From Linnemannia schmuckeri (lineage: Eukaryota; Mortierellomycota; Mortierellomycetes; Mortierellales; Mortierellaceae): DNA of 64,000 nucleotides. The notes below the pieces were generated by a model. It saw only the letters and a program-made list of their open reading frames with translations. It was not told where the DNA came from and made no database searches. Positions 1-12,791 of this stretch are shown piece after piece. A program made the position numbers and the translations under genes. Each line of letters opens with the position of its first letter. The first letter of the stretch is position 1. The stretch covers positions 1,178,001-1,242,000 of the forward strand of contig JANATG010000001.1 in NCBI GenBank assembly GCA_029449235.1, in the 5' to 3' direction.

Positions 1-3000
1 AAGCGTGATGTCTGGGACGATAACTCCTCCAACGTCCGATCCTGTACTCAAAACCGACTCAGCCCTCGAGCGCCTTCCGTCCTGAATGCTGCTATGACCT
101 GCACTGTTGGGTCCAGAACTAAGGCCACTGGAGGCGACAATTTCACGCGTGGGTAAGTGGCCAAGTCCAGCATCCAAAAGTCCATGTCCAGATCGCTGCC
201 GTCTATGGCCTCGTGAGGAAGAACTCAGTGGCGCTCCTTGACTATAGTCGTTGTCGGGGTGGCGCGAGCTTCTTCCGAGGGCGACCGCGTTTCCTGTAGC
301 AGTGGAGCTGGTGCTTGCTCCTGACCGATTGGAAGGTGACAAGAGGTTCTTGGCAAGCATGAATACAGATCCATCGAGACTTGGACTAGGCTCTGCAGCG
401 TTGCCTTGTTGCTGGCCATAGAATCGTCCTGGAGAAGGAATAGGTGATATTGTTGATGGCGTGTAGACGCCCTGAATGTCTTCCTCGTCGTTCTCCTCAT
501 TGTTCCGCGACCGACTGTAAGTCTGCTCGGCCGTCAACTCGGAACCATCATCCAGATCACGTTGGTCCTCATCGTCGCCCACGCTCTTCCGCGAAGAGCG
601 ATCAAACTCCATAAGGTGTTCTCCTTCCGTTTCTCCAGTCCCATCCTCCGACGGAGCTGGCTCATTTTCAGCCTCCTCCTCCTCCGAATCATCATCCCGA
701 TCATGCGGCACTGAGAGACGAGACTTTGCCGCCGCCAACTTACGACCCATAACACCGAGAGGCCGGTTTCGTGGAACACCTACTGGACGATACGTGCGTA
801 GAGGCTTGCTGACCCGTGTCTCCAAGGCCTTTCCTTTGCTCGGCATAGGTGCACCCAAAAGCGGATGGCCGCCCTGAGCGATCGTGCTTGGGCTACTTCC
901 ACCACCACTGCCGCTGCCGCTGCCACTCCCACTGCCGCTACTTCCACTGCTCTGCGACCGAGAAAGACGTCCTCCGTTCCCGAGATCCTTGAGGCTGAAT
1001 CGCTTCATGATGTTGTTCAAGGATGCTGTTGAACCGGTGGCAGCGTAGGGACTGCTCTTGTGGCCCTTTGAGAATTGGCTGGATGAGGCTGATGGTGAAG
1101 TTGGAGACTTCATGGGCGGGGTGATCTCTCCTTGGTAGTGAGAAAGGACGTCCTTGATCAACAAAGATGGCCTTCGTTTCTGGTTGTGCTCCATTTTGGG
1201 CGGTGGAGACGATGGCGAGGCAGGAGATACTGGCGAATGTGGCGAAAGTAAAGGATCCGACAACTGCTGTGATTGGGTATATTGAGAGAACGAAGCGCCA
1301 GAGTCACCCTGTATTTCCTGCAAAGAAAATTGTTCGCGTGTTCCGGAGATAGCTCTCCCTTGCAAGCGCTGCTGAGGGTTGGCTCGTAGAGAGTCAGAGC
1401 CTTCGGAGGTATCAATAGCGAGAACATGAGGTGGACGACGAAATCGTGGGTCTGGATACGCATGCGAGCCTCCAGTACTGCTTGCGAGTGAAGCAGCGGC
1501 AGCTTGAGCTAGCGCTCTATCCTTCGCTTCTTCCTTTTCCTGTTCCTTTTTCGCCTCTGCCTCAAAGAATGCCGCCATTTTGGCTCGCTCAATGTTGGCC
1601 AGTCGCTTCAACCGCTGGAACTCATCCTCGTAGCGATTGACGTCGTACAGAGAGTCATGGATAAAGCTCTTCATGTCGTGCTCAGTCCAAGCTGAAAGCG
1701 GTGGGGCCTTGTTGTCTGACGGAGCAGGTGTGGATGTCGTCGTCTCGTTTTTATCGCTCTGCTTTTCCTCTTCTAGCCCAGGGATGGTCGCGTTGGCCAA
1801 TGAAACCTCATTCTGCTCCGAGTGCATCATTTGGCTTGCGCGAACCTATGTGAAAACGAAGAGATCGATTAGCAACAAATAGGTTTTTATAAAAAAAAAG
1901 GACTATGCGCAGATGACTTGATATTCAACTCACCAGCAAAGCATCCGCCTTTACAATATCCTGAAATTGCACTGAAGGTTCCGTTTGTATGTACAAGTTA
2001 TAGTAAACGTAGATGTTGTCTTCAAAGTCCACGTAGAACAAACATGGCTCGTTTCGACCAGGCGTCACGGCATATTGACCTATGTCGCAAGGAGAAAATA
2101 TGTGAGCGGTCGGTATACTTGCTCGCAAATAAATAGCGTGCGTTTTTAAAACCAAAACGGCAAATATTAGTACCTGCTCCAAAGGCACAGACGCGAGCAT
2201 CGAAATCATACTGTGCAGTGTTGAACTCCTGATCGATAAAGAACGTGATGCCGCTCCATGAACAGCCTACAAACATATCGTTCTTTTGGAACCTTGATCC
2301 ATATGGCTCAGATATCAAAAGCGAGGACGTAGAAGCCCTTGGTTTTCTCGACTTGGATCGTTCACGACGACGAATATTGTCGTTAGCATCGTCACTGTAC
2401 TCTCCATGATCAGCCAGTGTGTCTCCATCTTCGCTATCGAGGTATCCAGCCTCGTCATCATCATCCTCGTCCTCTCCTCGATCAGAATAAATTTCATCCG
2501 CATATCGACTACTAGTTCTGCCATAACTCGGGCGAGATTTTCTCGGTTCCCGCGCCTTCCGCTCCAAGAAGTCTTTGCCAAAGTTGAGCTTAGAGAATCC
2601 AAAAATCTTATGTGTCGAATCAAGATCGTGGACCTTGACCACGTTGCTCTCAAGATCATGCAACGCAAACGCACCTAAAAGACAGAAGAGAAGAGTGGTT
2701 AGAGTTACGCATCCGAATACCAATTATTTTCCAAAATTCCTACTTAAACAATGTTTTCGTCGTGTTAGACATACCATCCATGGACATCAGACCAATGATA
2801 TCCTTCTTTTGCCCGTCAACATACTGCGTGCCACACACGATATCCGTAGCCACATCTCCGCTTCCAGCCCCTCGCGTTGGAGTGTCCGGTCCTGACATAT
2901 TCGACGAGTTTTCTGGACTCCTCTGAATCTGAGTGATAGGCTCCGACATGATTCCTGCGTGGTCCACCATCACAAACTTGAGTCCAGGTTGGGCGACGAG

Positions 3001-4923
3001 CAAGATTGGAAGTCCAGAATGTGTGTCTTTGGTGACTGCTAAGCAGTGGATCTACATCAACAAGGTTCCTTTGTCAGTATACATGCAACATCAGACATAG
3101 ACTATCACAATAAAATAATAAGCCCTTTCGTTACCTGTCCGTCTAGCGCCCATCTCTTCTTCTCGGCAAGTGTGAGGCGAGCCGAAGGATCATTGGTGCC
3201 ATCCTGCGCCTCAGACTGGCATTGACCAGAGCCAGAACCGACGCCTGCGCCTGATGGTCCACCGTTGTACTGTCGTCCAACTGAAGACACTGAAGGGTAA
3301 TGAATCACCGTCTCTCGTCTGTCTTCTGAAGGCGAAAGAAGTCCGCTGCTGTCCAATGTTGACACACTACTTGTCCGACTGAGAAGCTTGACGAGATTCA
3401 AAGGTTGGTTTTGAGGATGGTTAAGTGTTGTAGGCGAAGCAGTCTTTCCGGATTGGAGGGCGTATGAGTGCAGTATCCGATCCGTTCTCGCCAACACAAG
3501 CTCGTTCAGTCCATCACCGTCTAACCAATTATTTACAAAGGCCCAGCGATTAGCTTCGAGACCTCTTTTGCGTAATCTCACATTGCAGATTGCAAACAGG
3601 TTATATACGTACCAATGTCGGCAATGTGTGCACGGTTGATATTGACGGGAACCGGAAGGATCAAATTCGCACGCTCAAGTACTCGTCTACCTCCAATGTG
3701 GCGCACTTGACTTTTCCCAAAAGTGCTGTGTCGGGCGCTGGTGGAGTGTCTTTTTGAGTTCGCGTCCTTTCCTGAGGATAGCGGGGTGGTGTTTGTCGGC
3801 ATGTGTTGTGGTTTGAGAAGAGGTGTTCCTGTAGGAGAATTCGTTGCGCTATTTCCTCCGACTGATCGAGGACCATGACCAGGCGCAATGGAGCCATATA
3901 TTGACGTGGCTGAGGATAGGGGTGGAGTCCCGATCAGATTGGCTATCACGGCCGACGTTCTCGCTGCTGGTCCTGATCCTGAGTACATCTCTGAGCCGCG
4001 TCTCGCTCCCGCTCCGTTTCCTTGAATACTGCCAACTTGTGAATGAATTGGGGCCGCGCCTGACACATGATGAGTACCGGTGACGGAGGACGACGACGAT
4101 CCATGCGGTGTATTCTGAGGTGCAGGTGGTAGTGGTGGGGTTCCATGATTTGGATGACTTGTGGAGTGGTGACTTCTGTGAGGGTTATGAATGTCGGGAA
4201 CCGGTCGTATGTTGGGTGTGGCGGGGATGTTGGGATGTGTACTTTGTCCAGGCTGGTTGTTGCCGGGTGCCAATGCGCTTGAGTAAGAACCATGGGCTGG
4301 GGTTGAAGAATATAAACTAGGGGTGTTGCGAGATCCTGCTCCTGATAGTACACCCGCTGGTGATTGAGCGGTACCAGTCAACGACTGATGTCCGTATTCA
4401 TCGTCGAGTCCTGCAATGTCAAAGATATGACAGAGTCCTTCTGCGCTCAGCACGACAATCGAGTTTTTGCCACAGTTCCTGATATCGCCAATTGCCACCG
4501 CAGTAATCTAGGAGAAGTGCATGACATGGCATTAATTATTCTGGTTATTTACTCAATGGCACGATTACAGCGAATGCAAGCCTTGTACATACCGTGCCCA
4601 GTCCTTTGCAGGTAAGCCACGGCAAGCCTTCAGGGTTGTTTCCTTTAAAGATGAAAAGTTCTCCGACCAAGTTTCCGATCACAAACGCGTTGTCCTATAT
4701 TGACGTATTTGTTAATTGTCACAAGCGTTAGCAAACACCTCCCAAGGACCTTCGTCCGTAAACGGGCAAAGCATTTTTTTTTGAGCTCAGCAAGGAACAC
4801 ACTGTCTTTGGTGCTTACACCGTGACCATCGACATCTCCAATGGCGAAAGCAGTGGGTGAGATGTTGCCGCTGACATGCCACCGCAGTTTTTGAACGAGG
4901 GACACCTGGCGTGTTGTGGGCAT
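1..4923 (-). CDS. ITFG2: ITFG2-like FG-GAP repeat protein (KICSTOR subunit homologue), 3' end outside window
   Basis: Eight exons on the minus strand: 4923-4819, 4694-4593, 4507-3613, 3520-3135, 3051-2775, 2674-2174, 2079-1934 and 1845-1 (open at the edge). All phases join. The start is the ATG at 4923, and 1,419 codons lie in the window. Collinear matches to animal ITFG2 as I know it include the N-terminal GDVDGHG, IGDIRNCGKN, the spliced ADIDGDGLNELVLARTDR, EKKRWALDGQ and PCLFYVDFEDNIYVYYNLYI. ITFG2 is a beta-propeller-like scaffold of the KICSTOR complex, which tethers GATOR1 to lysosomes and restrains TORC1 when amino acids are scarce. Two large low-complexity Ser/Pro/Gly insertions (about 3650-4420 and 2310-2560) interrupt the propeller. 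The last exon adds more than 600 disordered residues with an SGSGSG run near 900-955. Family identity is confident. TORC1 function in this fungus is inferred. Confidence 0.85.
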
Positions 4924-5849
4924 CGTATGAACCGAGAAGGTGGTTGAGAGGGCGAGTTACTAATGGAGTTACTAAAGTTTGGAGGAGGGGTTGGAAAAAC
5001 CGCCCAGACTTTTATATGAACACGTCACGTGCAACAGTGCGCTACCATTGGGGGTTGAACCGCGCTCCCAGCGATGTCTCTTCGCGTAGATACCAGGTGG
5101 GATAGTTGCGTAGGAGTATGTACCGAGAAGATCATCTCTTGTCAGTGAGAATATCATCCGCAGGAATCGTGGATCGGAACCTTTATTGCTGTTTGTTTTT
5201 TCAGTCAGCATACGAGTGGTAGCGCCTGCTGTTAATCATTTGTGAGTCTTCCAAGTCGATGATATCTTTTTATTGTGTGTATCAAACACAGAGCTAAAAG
5301 AGCAAAAAGTTGCCCTCGAAGATATTCTTAAGGGGAACTTGTTCAAAGGACCAGCACCCCAACGTCACTATCGAAATTTTCGAACTTGAGAGTTTTTTTC
5401 GATACACCCCCTCTGGCCAGAACCAAAAAAAGAAAATCTCATACAAAAAAACCAAAAATACGACAAAAAACAACAATCCCTCCCTCTCTGCCATCGCTGC
5501 CATCTGGAGGGCATAATAGCTACGGATCCCATTCATCATCATCCTTCCGACCTTAATCCATTGTTGGAGATCTCACTCCTCTCATCATTCCTCTCTTAAT
5601 GACCCATCCCTGAATCCACACTCATTCTTTCGTTATTCCTAGCTGAAAAAACTCCATCACTTCTTTTTTTTCTTCTTTACTTCTCCCTTTGCCCCCTCTC
5701 TCACACTCACTCTCCCCCCAAAAAATAATTTTTCTCTTGGCTTCTTTTTTTTCCATTCGCTTGATCACGTACGTCACATTTACGTACACATACTCACTCA
5801 CATCCATCGGTATACTCCCCAGTCCACACATACACACACACAACAAATC
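4924..5849. promoter_or_regulatory. Divergent intergenic region between ITFG2 and EPL1
   Basis: This 926-bp stretch separates the ATGs of two divergently transcribed genes, so it should hold both promoters. The part next to EPL1 (about 5560-5845) is strongly pyrimidine-rich with CA repeats just before the start codon, as is common in fungal 5' leaders. No convincing coding frame, RNA gene or repeat was seen. Confidence 0.5.
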
Positions 5850-8216
5850 ATGAAGAACGTGGGGGCTCGCTTTCGTAACAGAAAGATAAACAATAAGCAG
5901 CTGCTCCATGTCTACCGCGCTGTCGATATCCCTGACCTCGATGAGACTCTCAACCTGCAGCGCAGTATCCCTCAGACGGAAACTGGTGTCGACAAGGAAG
6001 AAGAAACGGTATGTATATCTGGCATGTTGTTTCTGTTATTTTGTTCGCTTTGGGCTTTATTCCGCTATTTATGTGTTTTCCCGCCAAAAATGTGCACACA
6101 TGGCAACTGCAGAGTCTGAGGACAAGTGATGAGTATAGTTTTCAACCTGCACATCAGATGTCATTATCAGTCAGTATCATCATCACCATCATCTTTGACA
6201 GCAATATGAGTGAAGTCTCCCCCCTCTCGCTCTTGCCCTTACTCCCTCTCCCTTCAATCCCTACTTCCAACACTTTTTTGTTCCAAGCTGAGAGCGCCCT
6301 CTCCTCCTCTCCTCCCCTCTCTTCCAGGCTTGATCACGTTTTATCCAAAAACGCGTTTGTTAGCTTCCTTAACTGACTTACTGAGCCCCTTTATATCTGA
6401 TTCGCGAATGAAATTCAATAGGAGCATCATTTGCAAGCTGCCATCTCTGCGTCCAATCTTTCTACAACCACAGGCGAAGCCAAAGCTCTATATATTCCCA
6501 CTCCAGATGCCAGCCGGAAAATCGACAACTACCGCGACTTTTACAGTCGCGCCTTCACAGAGCCCTCGACCCTGATCCGGTTCTCCTCGACGGTAGAAGA
6601 CTGTGTTGGATGCCCCTACAATATGGATGATGAGGACGACAAATGGCTCAAAGAGTTCAACGAGAAGCGGGGCAAAGACGACAAGCTGGACGAGGACCAT
6701 TTTGAGCTGATCATGTGGCAGTTTGAAAAGATTACAAACGAGCGCGTTCCATACCTTCAGCTGGTAAGGTCTGTGTTTAATATCTCCATTACAATGACAA
6801 CAGTCGGGCCAGTTGGATCTCATGTCTAATGCGTCTTTTATTTTTAATTCATTATAACTCGATGTATATAGGATAGCGGCCAGATCCCCCCACTCGATGA
6901 CCTGACGGCAACTTTCACAGGACCACAACTTTTGGCCCTTAAAAAGGTCGCTGCCTTTGTCTACCCATGGTGGAGCGACAGGAGAACAAAGAGAGGCGGC
7001 AAGGTCATCACACCTCAGCTGAAGGCAAGTTTTTTTCTTCCTTTCTTGAATGTTGTGTGGTAGAACCCTATATGTCAATATCCGCACATGTGTTGCTATG
7101 CCCTGTGCCCCACACTAACCATGTCCCTTGTTGTTGATCTCCGATTCTATAGTTTGAGGAAGTGGTGCGCAATGAGTCTGACCCATACCTTTGCTTCCGT
7201 CGTCGCGAGTCCAAACCCATCCGCAAGACCAGGCGTACCGACCAGCAGTCGATCGAGAAACTCCGAAAGCTCCGCATGGAGATGGAGAGTGCCCGCAGTC
7301 TGCTCGAGATGGTCTCTCGTCGCGAGAAGGTCCGCAAAGAGTCACTGGTTCTCGAACATATGATCTTTGATCAGCGCTGTAAGGTCCGCGAGTACAGGAA
7401 GAATCTTGGCATCAAGGACGACGACGACGATATCCAGAGCCAAAAGGTATGCGTTCAGTTCCTCTTTTCTCGGTCCATGTTGTTGCACGACAAAGTATCA
7501 TTGTACTATTTCTGACTGGTCTCTATGGCGTTGTTGTTCTTTTTGCAAACAGAAAAAGATTAGAAAGGTTGGAGAGACCAGTGCCACCATTCGCATTCCT
7601 CTCAACTTCAAGGATCGCGAGGCTATCTCTGCCCAGGAAGACTCCAGAAAAGATCGCTCTGCGCTCTCCAGCATCGAGTCAGAATTAGCCAAGCGCAGGG
7701 AGGACGATGTCGGTTGGGAGGACCTCACAGACGTATGTGTACAATATGCAATCTGATTATTCTTGCCCTACTACCTCCCATGGTACATTCACACTAATCT
7801 TACTCCTCCCATCTCCATATGATTTACAGAACCCATACCAACCCTTTTTGGTTCCATACGCTCAGCAGTGCTTCAAAATTCTGCCTCAGCAGAGAAACGG
7901 CAAATACGTCTCGTTCAGGAAGCGCATGGGTCGTGGTGGTCGCCTTCATATTGATCGTCAGTACGCCCGGCCAAGATCGTCATCATACAGGGATCCATAC
8001 CAGAAGGACCCTTATGGAATGTACGATGGTGTCAACACTTTTGACAAGTTCCGCTTTGACGATGACTCTTTTGACCAAGAGGACGTGATTGATGATGTCC
8101 GTGACGCCATGATCCGGTACCGCTGCACTCTTTTGTCCGAGACCGATCTCCGGAGCCTGTCGACCTCGTCTCGCCACCACTTTATCTCCATCGCACACGG
8201 CGGACATCCTCAGTAA
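5850..8216 (+). CDS. EPL1: Enhancer of polycomb-like protein 1 (NuA4 histone acetyltransferase subunit)
   Basis: Six exons: 5850-6008, 6422-6763, 6872-7024, 7153-7446, 7553-7732 and 7830-8216, giving 504 residues. The N-terminus carries the EPL1 signature RKINNKQLLHVYR, followed by the conserved FYSRAFTEPSTLIRF, VEDCVGCPYNMDDEDDKWL and WQFEKITNERVPY segments. A basic coiled-coil stretch (about residues 215-300) contains RRESKPIRKTRRTD and the EMESARSLLEMVSRREK helix. Epl1 scaffolds Piccolo-NuA4, holding Esa1 and Yng2 for acetylation of nucleosomal H4 and H2A. The C-terminal half is short and polar, with no recognisable domain. Intron 3 (7025-7152) starts with GC instead of GT (G/GCAAGT), and no GT alternative restores the frame. 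The next gene converges 600 bp downstream. Confidence 0.93.
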
Positions 8217-8815
8217 TTGGACCCTTCTCCTTTGCTGTAAAGTGCTCTTCCTCCCTGGACGCTACTGCGTCGTTTTTTTTTCTTTCTTACATGACCCACT
8301 CCTTCGTTCTACTGCTTCGTTGACCCGACAGCGACAAGCAAAATTCTCCTGCCTTTCTTCGTTCTTATTACGCTACCTCGCTCTCTCTTTTTCCTTCCTT
8401 TTATCTATGCTCTTACTCTCTCTCTTTATCATTTTCTTGCACTCTTTCTTTCATCGACTTGCACATACTTTCATTCATTAATCCACACAAAAAACCATTG
8501 TACTTTTAGTATTCCACATGTACCACAGAACAAAAAGATAAGAAAAAGAAGGAACAAAAGGAGAGAGAGAAAGAGAGGAAGAGCGTTTGGAGGTGTGCGT
8601 ATTTGTAGCTTGAAGTTTCTGTAGCCTGCCTTTGTGCTTTTTTCTCGTTTGTGTGTAAATTATGTTTCTCTTTTTCGAAAACAACTGTAATAAAAAATTC
8701 TTGCATTTGAGTGTACATCCCTTCTCTCTTTCTCCTGGAACGTTTGAATAGTATTGCTTTTACGCGTCTTCTTTTATTGATATTAGTATGATGGCGATAG
8801 GAGGGAGTGTTTTCT
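8217..8815. other. Convergent intergenic region, EPL1 and S41 protease 3' ends
   Basis: Pyrimidine-rich at the left and purine/AT-rich at the right, with AATAAA-like sequence near 8690 on the plus strand. It most likely holds the two 3' UTRs. No gene is seen. Confidence 0.5.
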
Positions 8816-11035
8816 CTACTTCTTCTTGGGGTTAAGGTCGCCGGCAATCTTGACCCAGACATTGTCGGGATGTCTGGCAGAGACGGGATCCTGGTCGAGA
8901 TGAACGGTGGCAGCATAGAACTGCGAGTCGTACTCGAGAGGGACGGTACTGTTGGCGTAGGCAAACAATTCGCCCATGGGCAAGTTGGCCGAGGCCATGA
9001 CGGGCAACTGAGTAGGGGCAGTCTTGCCGGGAGCCTTGTACTTGATCATGGACAGGTCAGCAACGACCGAACCGACCTCGGTAACAAATCCACCGGGGAA
9101 AGAGAAGTACGAAAGGGGTCTCTTGGCAATACCGCCGATAGCGTAGGTCTTAACGTTCTGGGTAATGGCGAAACGGGTGGCGATCATGGAGCAGGCAGAG
9201 CCACAGAAGCCGTTGGTGATGATGGCCATGTTCTCGGGCTTGAACTTGAGCTCCTGGCCCTTCTTGAGGGGGAGGAAGGGCCATTTGAAGGGGAAGTAGC
9301 TGCGCTGGGAGAAGGTGACGGTGGCGGAGCCGCGCTTCTGTCGGACGTCTTTGGTAAACATGGAGGTGTCCTTGAAGCGCTGGTTGGTTGCTGCAGAGAC
9401 ATACTGGGTCGCGTCGAGCATCGAGCGGGCAGTGTGGACCTTGATGGCCCGGCGGGAGGCGTCGTGGATCATCTTGGTGGTCTTGATGTCCTGGACAAAG
9501 TAAGGGTCGGCCTTGGGGAAGAGGAGGCGGTTAATGTAGTAGGCAAAGTCGATCAGACCGCCACCGTTGTTGGTCATGTCGAGGATCAACTTGGTGCAGC
9601 CCTGGGACTGGAGCTTCTGGAGACCCTTGGCAAAGTTGTGGTACTCGTCCGAATCGTACTCATACTCCTCGGTGTCCTCGGTTGCAATGACGGCAACACA
9701 GGCGTCCTTAACCTTGCTGCCCGTCAGGCGGTAGAAGGCGGATGTGCGGGTCGTGGCGACCAGCTTTGCCTGAGTAATCACGGCGGGAGCCTTAGGCTCG
9801 CCGTTGTGGCGGCCGTTAGACTGGCCAGGCTTGGGCTGAGTGATCTTTCCGCGCTCACGGAAGGTTGTGAGAGCGGGGGCGGTCTCACTGGCACCCTTCT
9901 TGGAACCAGCAGCAAGGGTCCTTGCGGCGGTGGTAGAAGGCGAAGGCAAGCGGCTGTTGCTGTGGCCATTGTAATCTGCGGCCGAGTTCTGGCACTGAAC
10001 TTCCCAGTACGACTTTGTGTCGGTAAAAGTGCTGTACTCGTAGTAGTCACTGGGACGAACAACCCAGGGGACAGTCAGGGTCTGAACGGGGCCCTTGGCG
10101 CACTGGATGGTGTACTTGACTGATTCACTGGAGGGGAGCTCATAGCGGCTGGCGAAACCGCCAGGGCTGGACGACCACTCGTCGTACCAGGAAGTACTTG
10201 CCAAGGCATCGTTAAGACGGACACCGGGGTCCTTGGAGATGGCTGAGACACGATCGGTGAAATCCTGGATGGCCTTGAGAGCGGGCTGGCCGTCGATGGT
10301 CTGGACAACACAGTCAACAAGAGAGGAGGGGTTCTTTGGGAGCCCCTTCTTGCCGATGGTGGTGTCGACGTAGAAAACGCGAACGTCTTGTTTGCCATTG
10401 ACGACTGGGGCGTAAAGTGAGAGAGGCTGCATGAACTTGGCGGTCATATAACAGAAGTCTATTTTCGAATGAATGTGTGCGCCCAAATTAGTATTAGCGC
10501 CCAACCAGGGACGATAGCCAGGGCAATGAAAAACAAGACAGTTCCGACAATTTGGGATGCAAGCGGAATGAAAACCATTCTATCGGGAGTTGGGGATGCA
10601 CTTACTCCTATAGCTGACATGGCCATCGTTGAAAGAAGCAGCCAGACGGGTAACAGCCAATTGGAACTCATAATCATTCGCCCACTTTTTCTTACGGATA
10701 GCATCCAACTCCTTCAACGCATCCACAGGCGCAGTATCCAAAGGAGAGCCAGCAACCTTGGTAGGGCCAACCTTGGCCTGATCAATAAAGACGAAAAAGT
10801 TGCTGTACGTGTTCTCGAGCGAGCTGAGCACCTTGGCCGCAACATCGGGCCTGTACTTGTGGTTGTTGAAGCAGCGCTTGACCACATCGTACGACAGCTG
10901 CGGATTGTTGTAGGTCCCTTGTTTGGCGAGCTCTGCACAAGGGTCTTTGTTAGCGGGTTTGGGTTTGGGTGCTGCGTCGGAGGAAGTAGCCATGCAGATC
11001 GCGGCTGCGATGGTGAGGAGAGAAGTTACTTTCAT
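8816..11035 (-). CDS. Secreted S41-family (CPAF-like, tail-specific) serine protease
   Basis: Two exons, 11035-10606 and 10458-8816, give 690 residues. The splice turns HVSYRA into an RNFCYMT junction in frame. The first 20 or so residues form a signal peptide (hydrophobic LLTIAAAICMA, then a small-residue cleavage region), so secretion is likely. Family marks are FNDGHVSY before the junction, the ILDMTNNGGGLID strand-turn, and the nucleophile segment TNGFCGSACSMIA at about residues 558-570, whose Ser in CGSAC is the expected catalytic serine. These are typical of fungal CPAF-like peptidase S41 proteins of 650-750 residues, so length is normal. A Ser/Thr/Pro-rich, poorly conserved stretch (around 9780-9960) separates the PDZ-like part from the catalytic core. 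Substrate is unknown. A digestive or cell-wall role would be a guess. Confidence 0.87.
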
Positions 11036-12247
11036 GATGGGCTAAGTGTCTATTCTATATGAGTTGAGTTGTCGAAGAGAGGTACGCTGCAAGGATGCGG
11101 AGTCGGTTGTGTGTAATAGTAAGTGCGGAAGGGATGGGGCTTTGCAAGTGAAGTTCTGCGGTGTGTGGGGGCGGATGATCCCTGGAAAGGGCTGGAAAGG
11201 GTCGCTTGTTTGCGACTTGAAGGATGTTAAAAGGGGAGAGGGGGAGAGGTAAGGAGCCAGGGGGATGGATCCACGAAAGGTTTTTGAAGGAGGAGAGAGA
11301 AAGGAGATGAAGAGGAAAAGTAGGGGTTGTAAAAAAAAAAAAAAAACGGGCGTCGTTTTGGCTCCGCATGCTTCCTTTTAAATGGTCTTGGCCCAACTGG
11401 AGGAAAACAAAGTTCGTTTCTATTTTTTCCTGACCCTTGGGGGTTGGGCATTGGGCGTGCTTCTATCTGACTTTCCACTGGACCACTGTTTGCCTGCCTT
11501 CCCATGTATCGGGGTCAGAGGTTTACTCCGTATCCCTCGCACGAGAGAGTTTTTTTGTTCTTCTTCAATCCCAAATACATAATTGCTCTCAATTCTCCTG
11601 TACTCGCCTGTTGTTTGTTCTTGCAATTGTGCCGTGAACTACATGAAAACAAACTAGACTGACTGAACCAACCTCCTACAAATAACTCGTGAGCAGTGAA
11701 TGAGAATGAGGAAGACCTGGTAAGTTATTTTTTTCTTCATGGTTTATTATTATTGGTGCCTGAATCTTATCCCAGGGCCTGGTCATACATTGGCCAGTCA
11801 ATACTGTTTTTTCTGTATTTTGTCCTCTCCTCTGGCCACACTTTACACCCATCTTCTGTACTCCTTTCATTTCAGCTACCCTTTCATCTTATTTTCCTTA
11901 TCCATCTGGACATTGGAGTTAAAAAAAGTGCATGGGCTGACATGAGCCAAAAGAAGGAAACGGAGAGGAGTACCAATTCTCTCTTGTCCTCCGAGTGAGG
12001 GACAAAAAGTACAAAAAAGGCGCCTAATGGCACTCACCACTCTAGGAGGTGCATGCAAAAGGGTGTAACGGCAGTTCAAAATACATTCATCAGCCGAAAT
12101 TGCTATTTTTTTCACACAGAGAAAATGATGGGAATGAAGAGGTACCAAAGTGAACCTTGGAGCGGCAACAGGTGTCTAGCACGTTTGTAGGGGAAGAGAA
12201 GGAGCGAATGGGCAATGTCAGTATATAGCGAAAGGCTCACATTTTCC
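11036..12247. other. Intergenic region upstream of the S41 protease
   Basis: The part adjoining 11036 should contain the protease promoter. The rest (about 11300-12240) has poly-A/T runs and short chance frames in every direction. I see no gene, RNA or repeat. Confidence 0.4.
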
Positions 12248-12506
12248 TCTATCTCTTTTGGTCAATCAGATAAAACAGTAAGAATACAAAAACAAACGAA
12301 CGGACTGGCAAGTAAACAACAAACCACAGCCCAACGATCATACCAAACAGAAAACCAGGCCAGTTCAGGGTCAAGTCTTGCTCACCACCTTTTTTTAAGA
12401 TGGACAACATCTTTTCGCTATGACTACGACGTAGTTTTTTGATCCACTTAGCAATAGATCCTTTGGCTACAAAAAAGTCGTCCCACGAGTTGTTTTGTTC
12501 ATCAGT

Positions 12507-12747
12507 CAAGCTTTGGTCCCTGTGGTGTAAGCTTATCAGATTGTCCCATCTATTTTAATAAAAAGCGTACTATCGGATCCCGACGTTCCTGTTTTTGGTC
12601 TGGAACCCCGTAAAAGACCCAAGATGGCTGCTTCAACATAGCTGCCGTCCGACGGAGCATGAATCCAGAACCCAAAGAAAGAAAACTAAGCGCAATTGCC
12701 CCAAGGAACAAAAATATATATTGCTTATGTCCTAGATATCTGTCCAT
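12507..12747 (-). CDS. Possible small one-helix membrane protein directly downstream of ERD2
   Basis: From the ATG at 12747 a frame runs to 12550. It has one strong hydrophobic helix (IFLFLGAIALSFLSLGSGF) followed by arginines and a polar tail ending QERRDP. A 51-bp GT-AG intron (GTACGC to CACAG) would extend it slightly to end GPKLD near 12507. A further open frame (12509-12249), also with a hydrophobic stretch, follows in another phase. The ATG is only 45 bp past the ERD2 stop on the same strand, so it would lie in the ERD2 3' UTR. That argues either for a chance frame or for an unusually tight neighbour. I do not recognise a family. Confidence 0.22.
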
Positions 12748-12791
12748 CCGTCCATCTAGCTAGCAGCTGTATAATTTCTCTAGTCTTTAGC

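Noticed and set aside
8807..10123. 438-codon plus-strand frame opposite the S41 protease
   Set aside because: It is the antisense of a confidently read protease exon. Its Gly/Val/Leu-rich composition is the usual mirror of a GC-rich coding strand.
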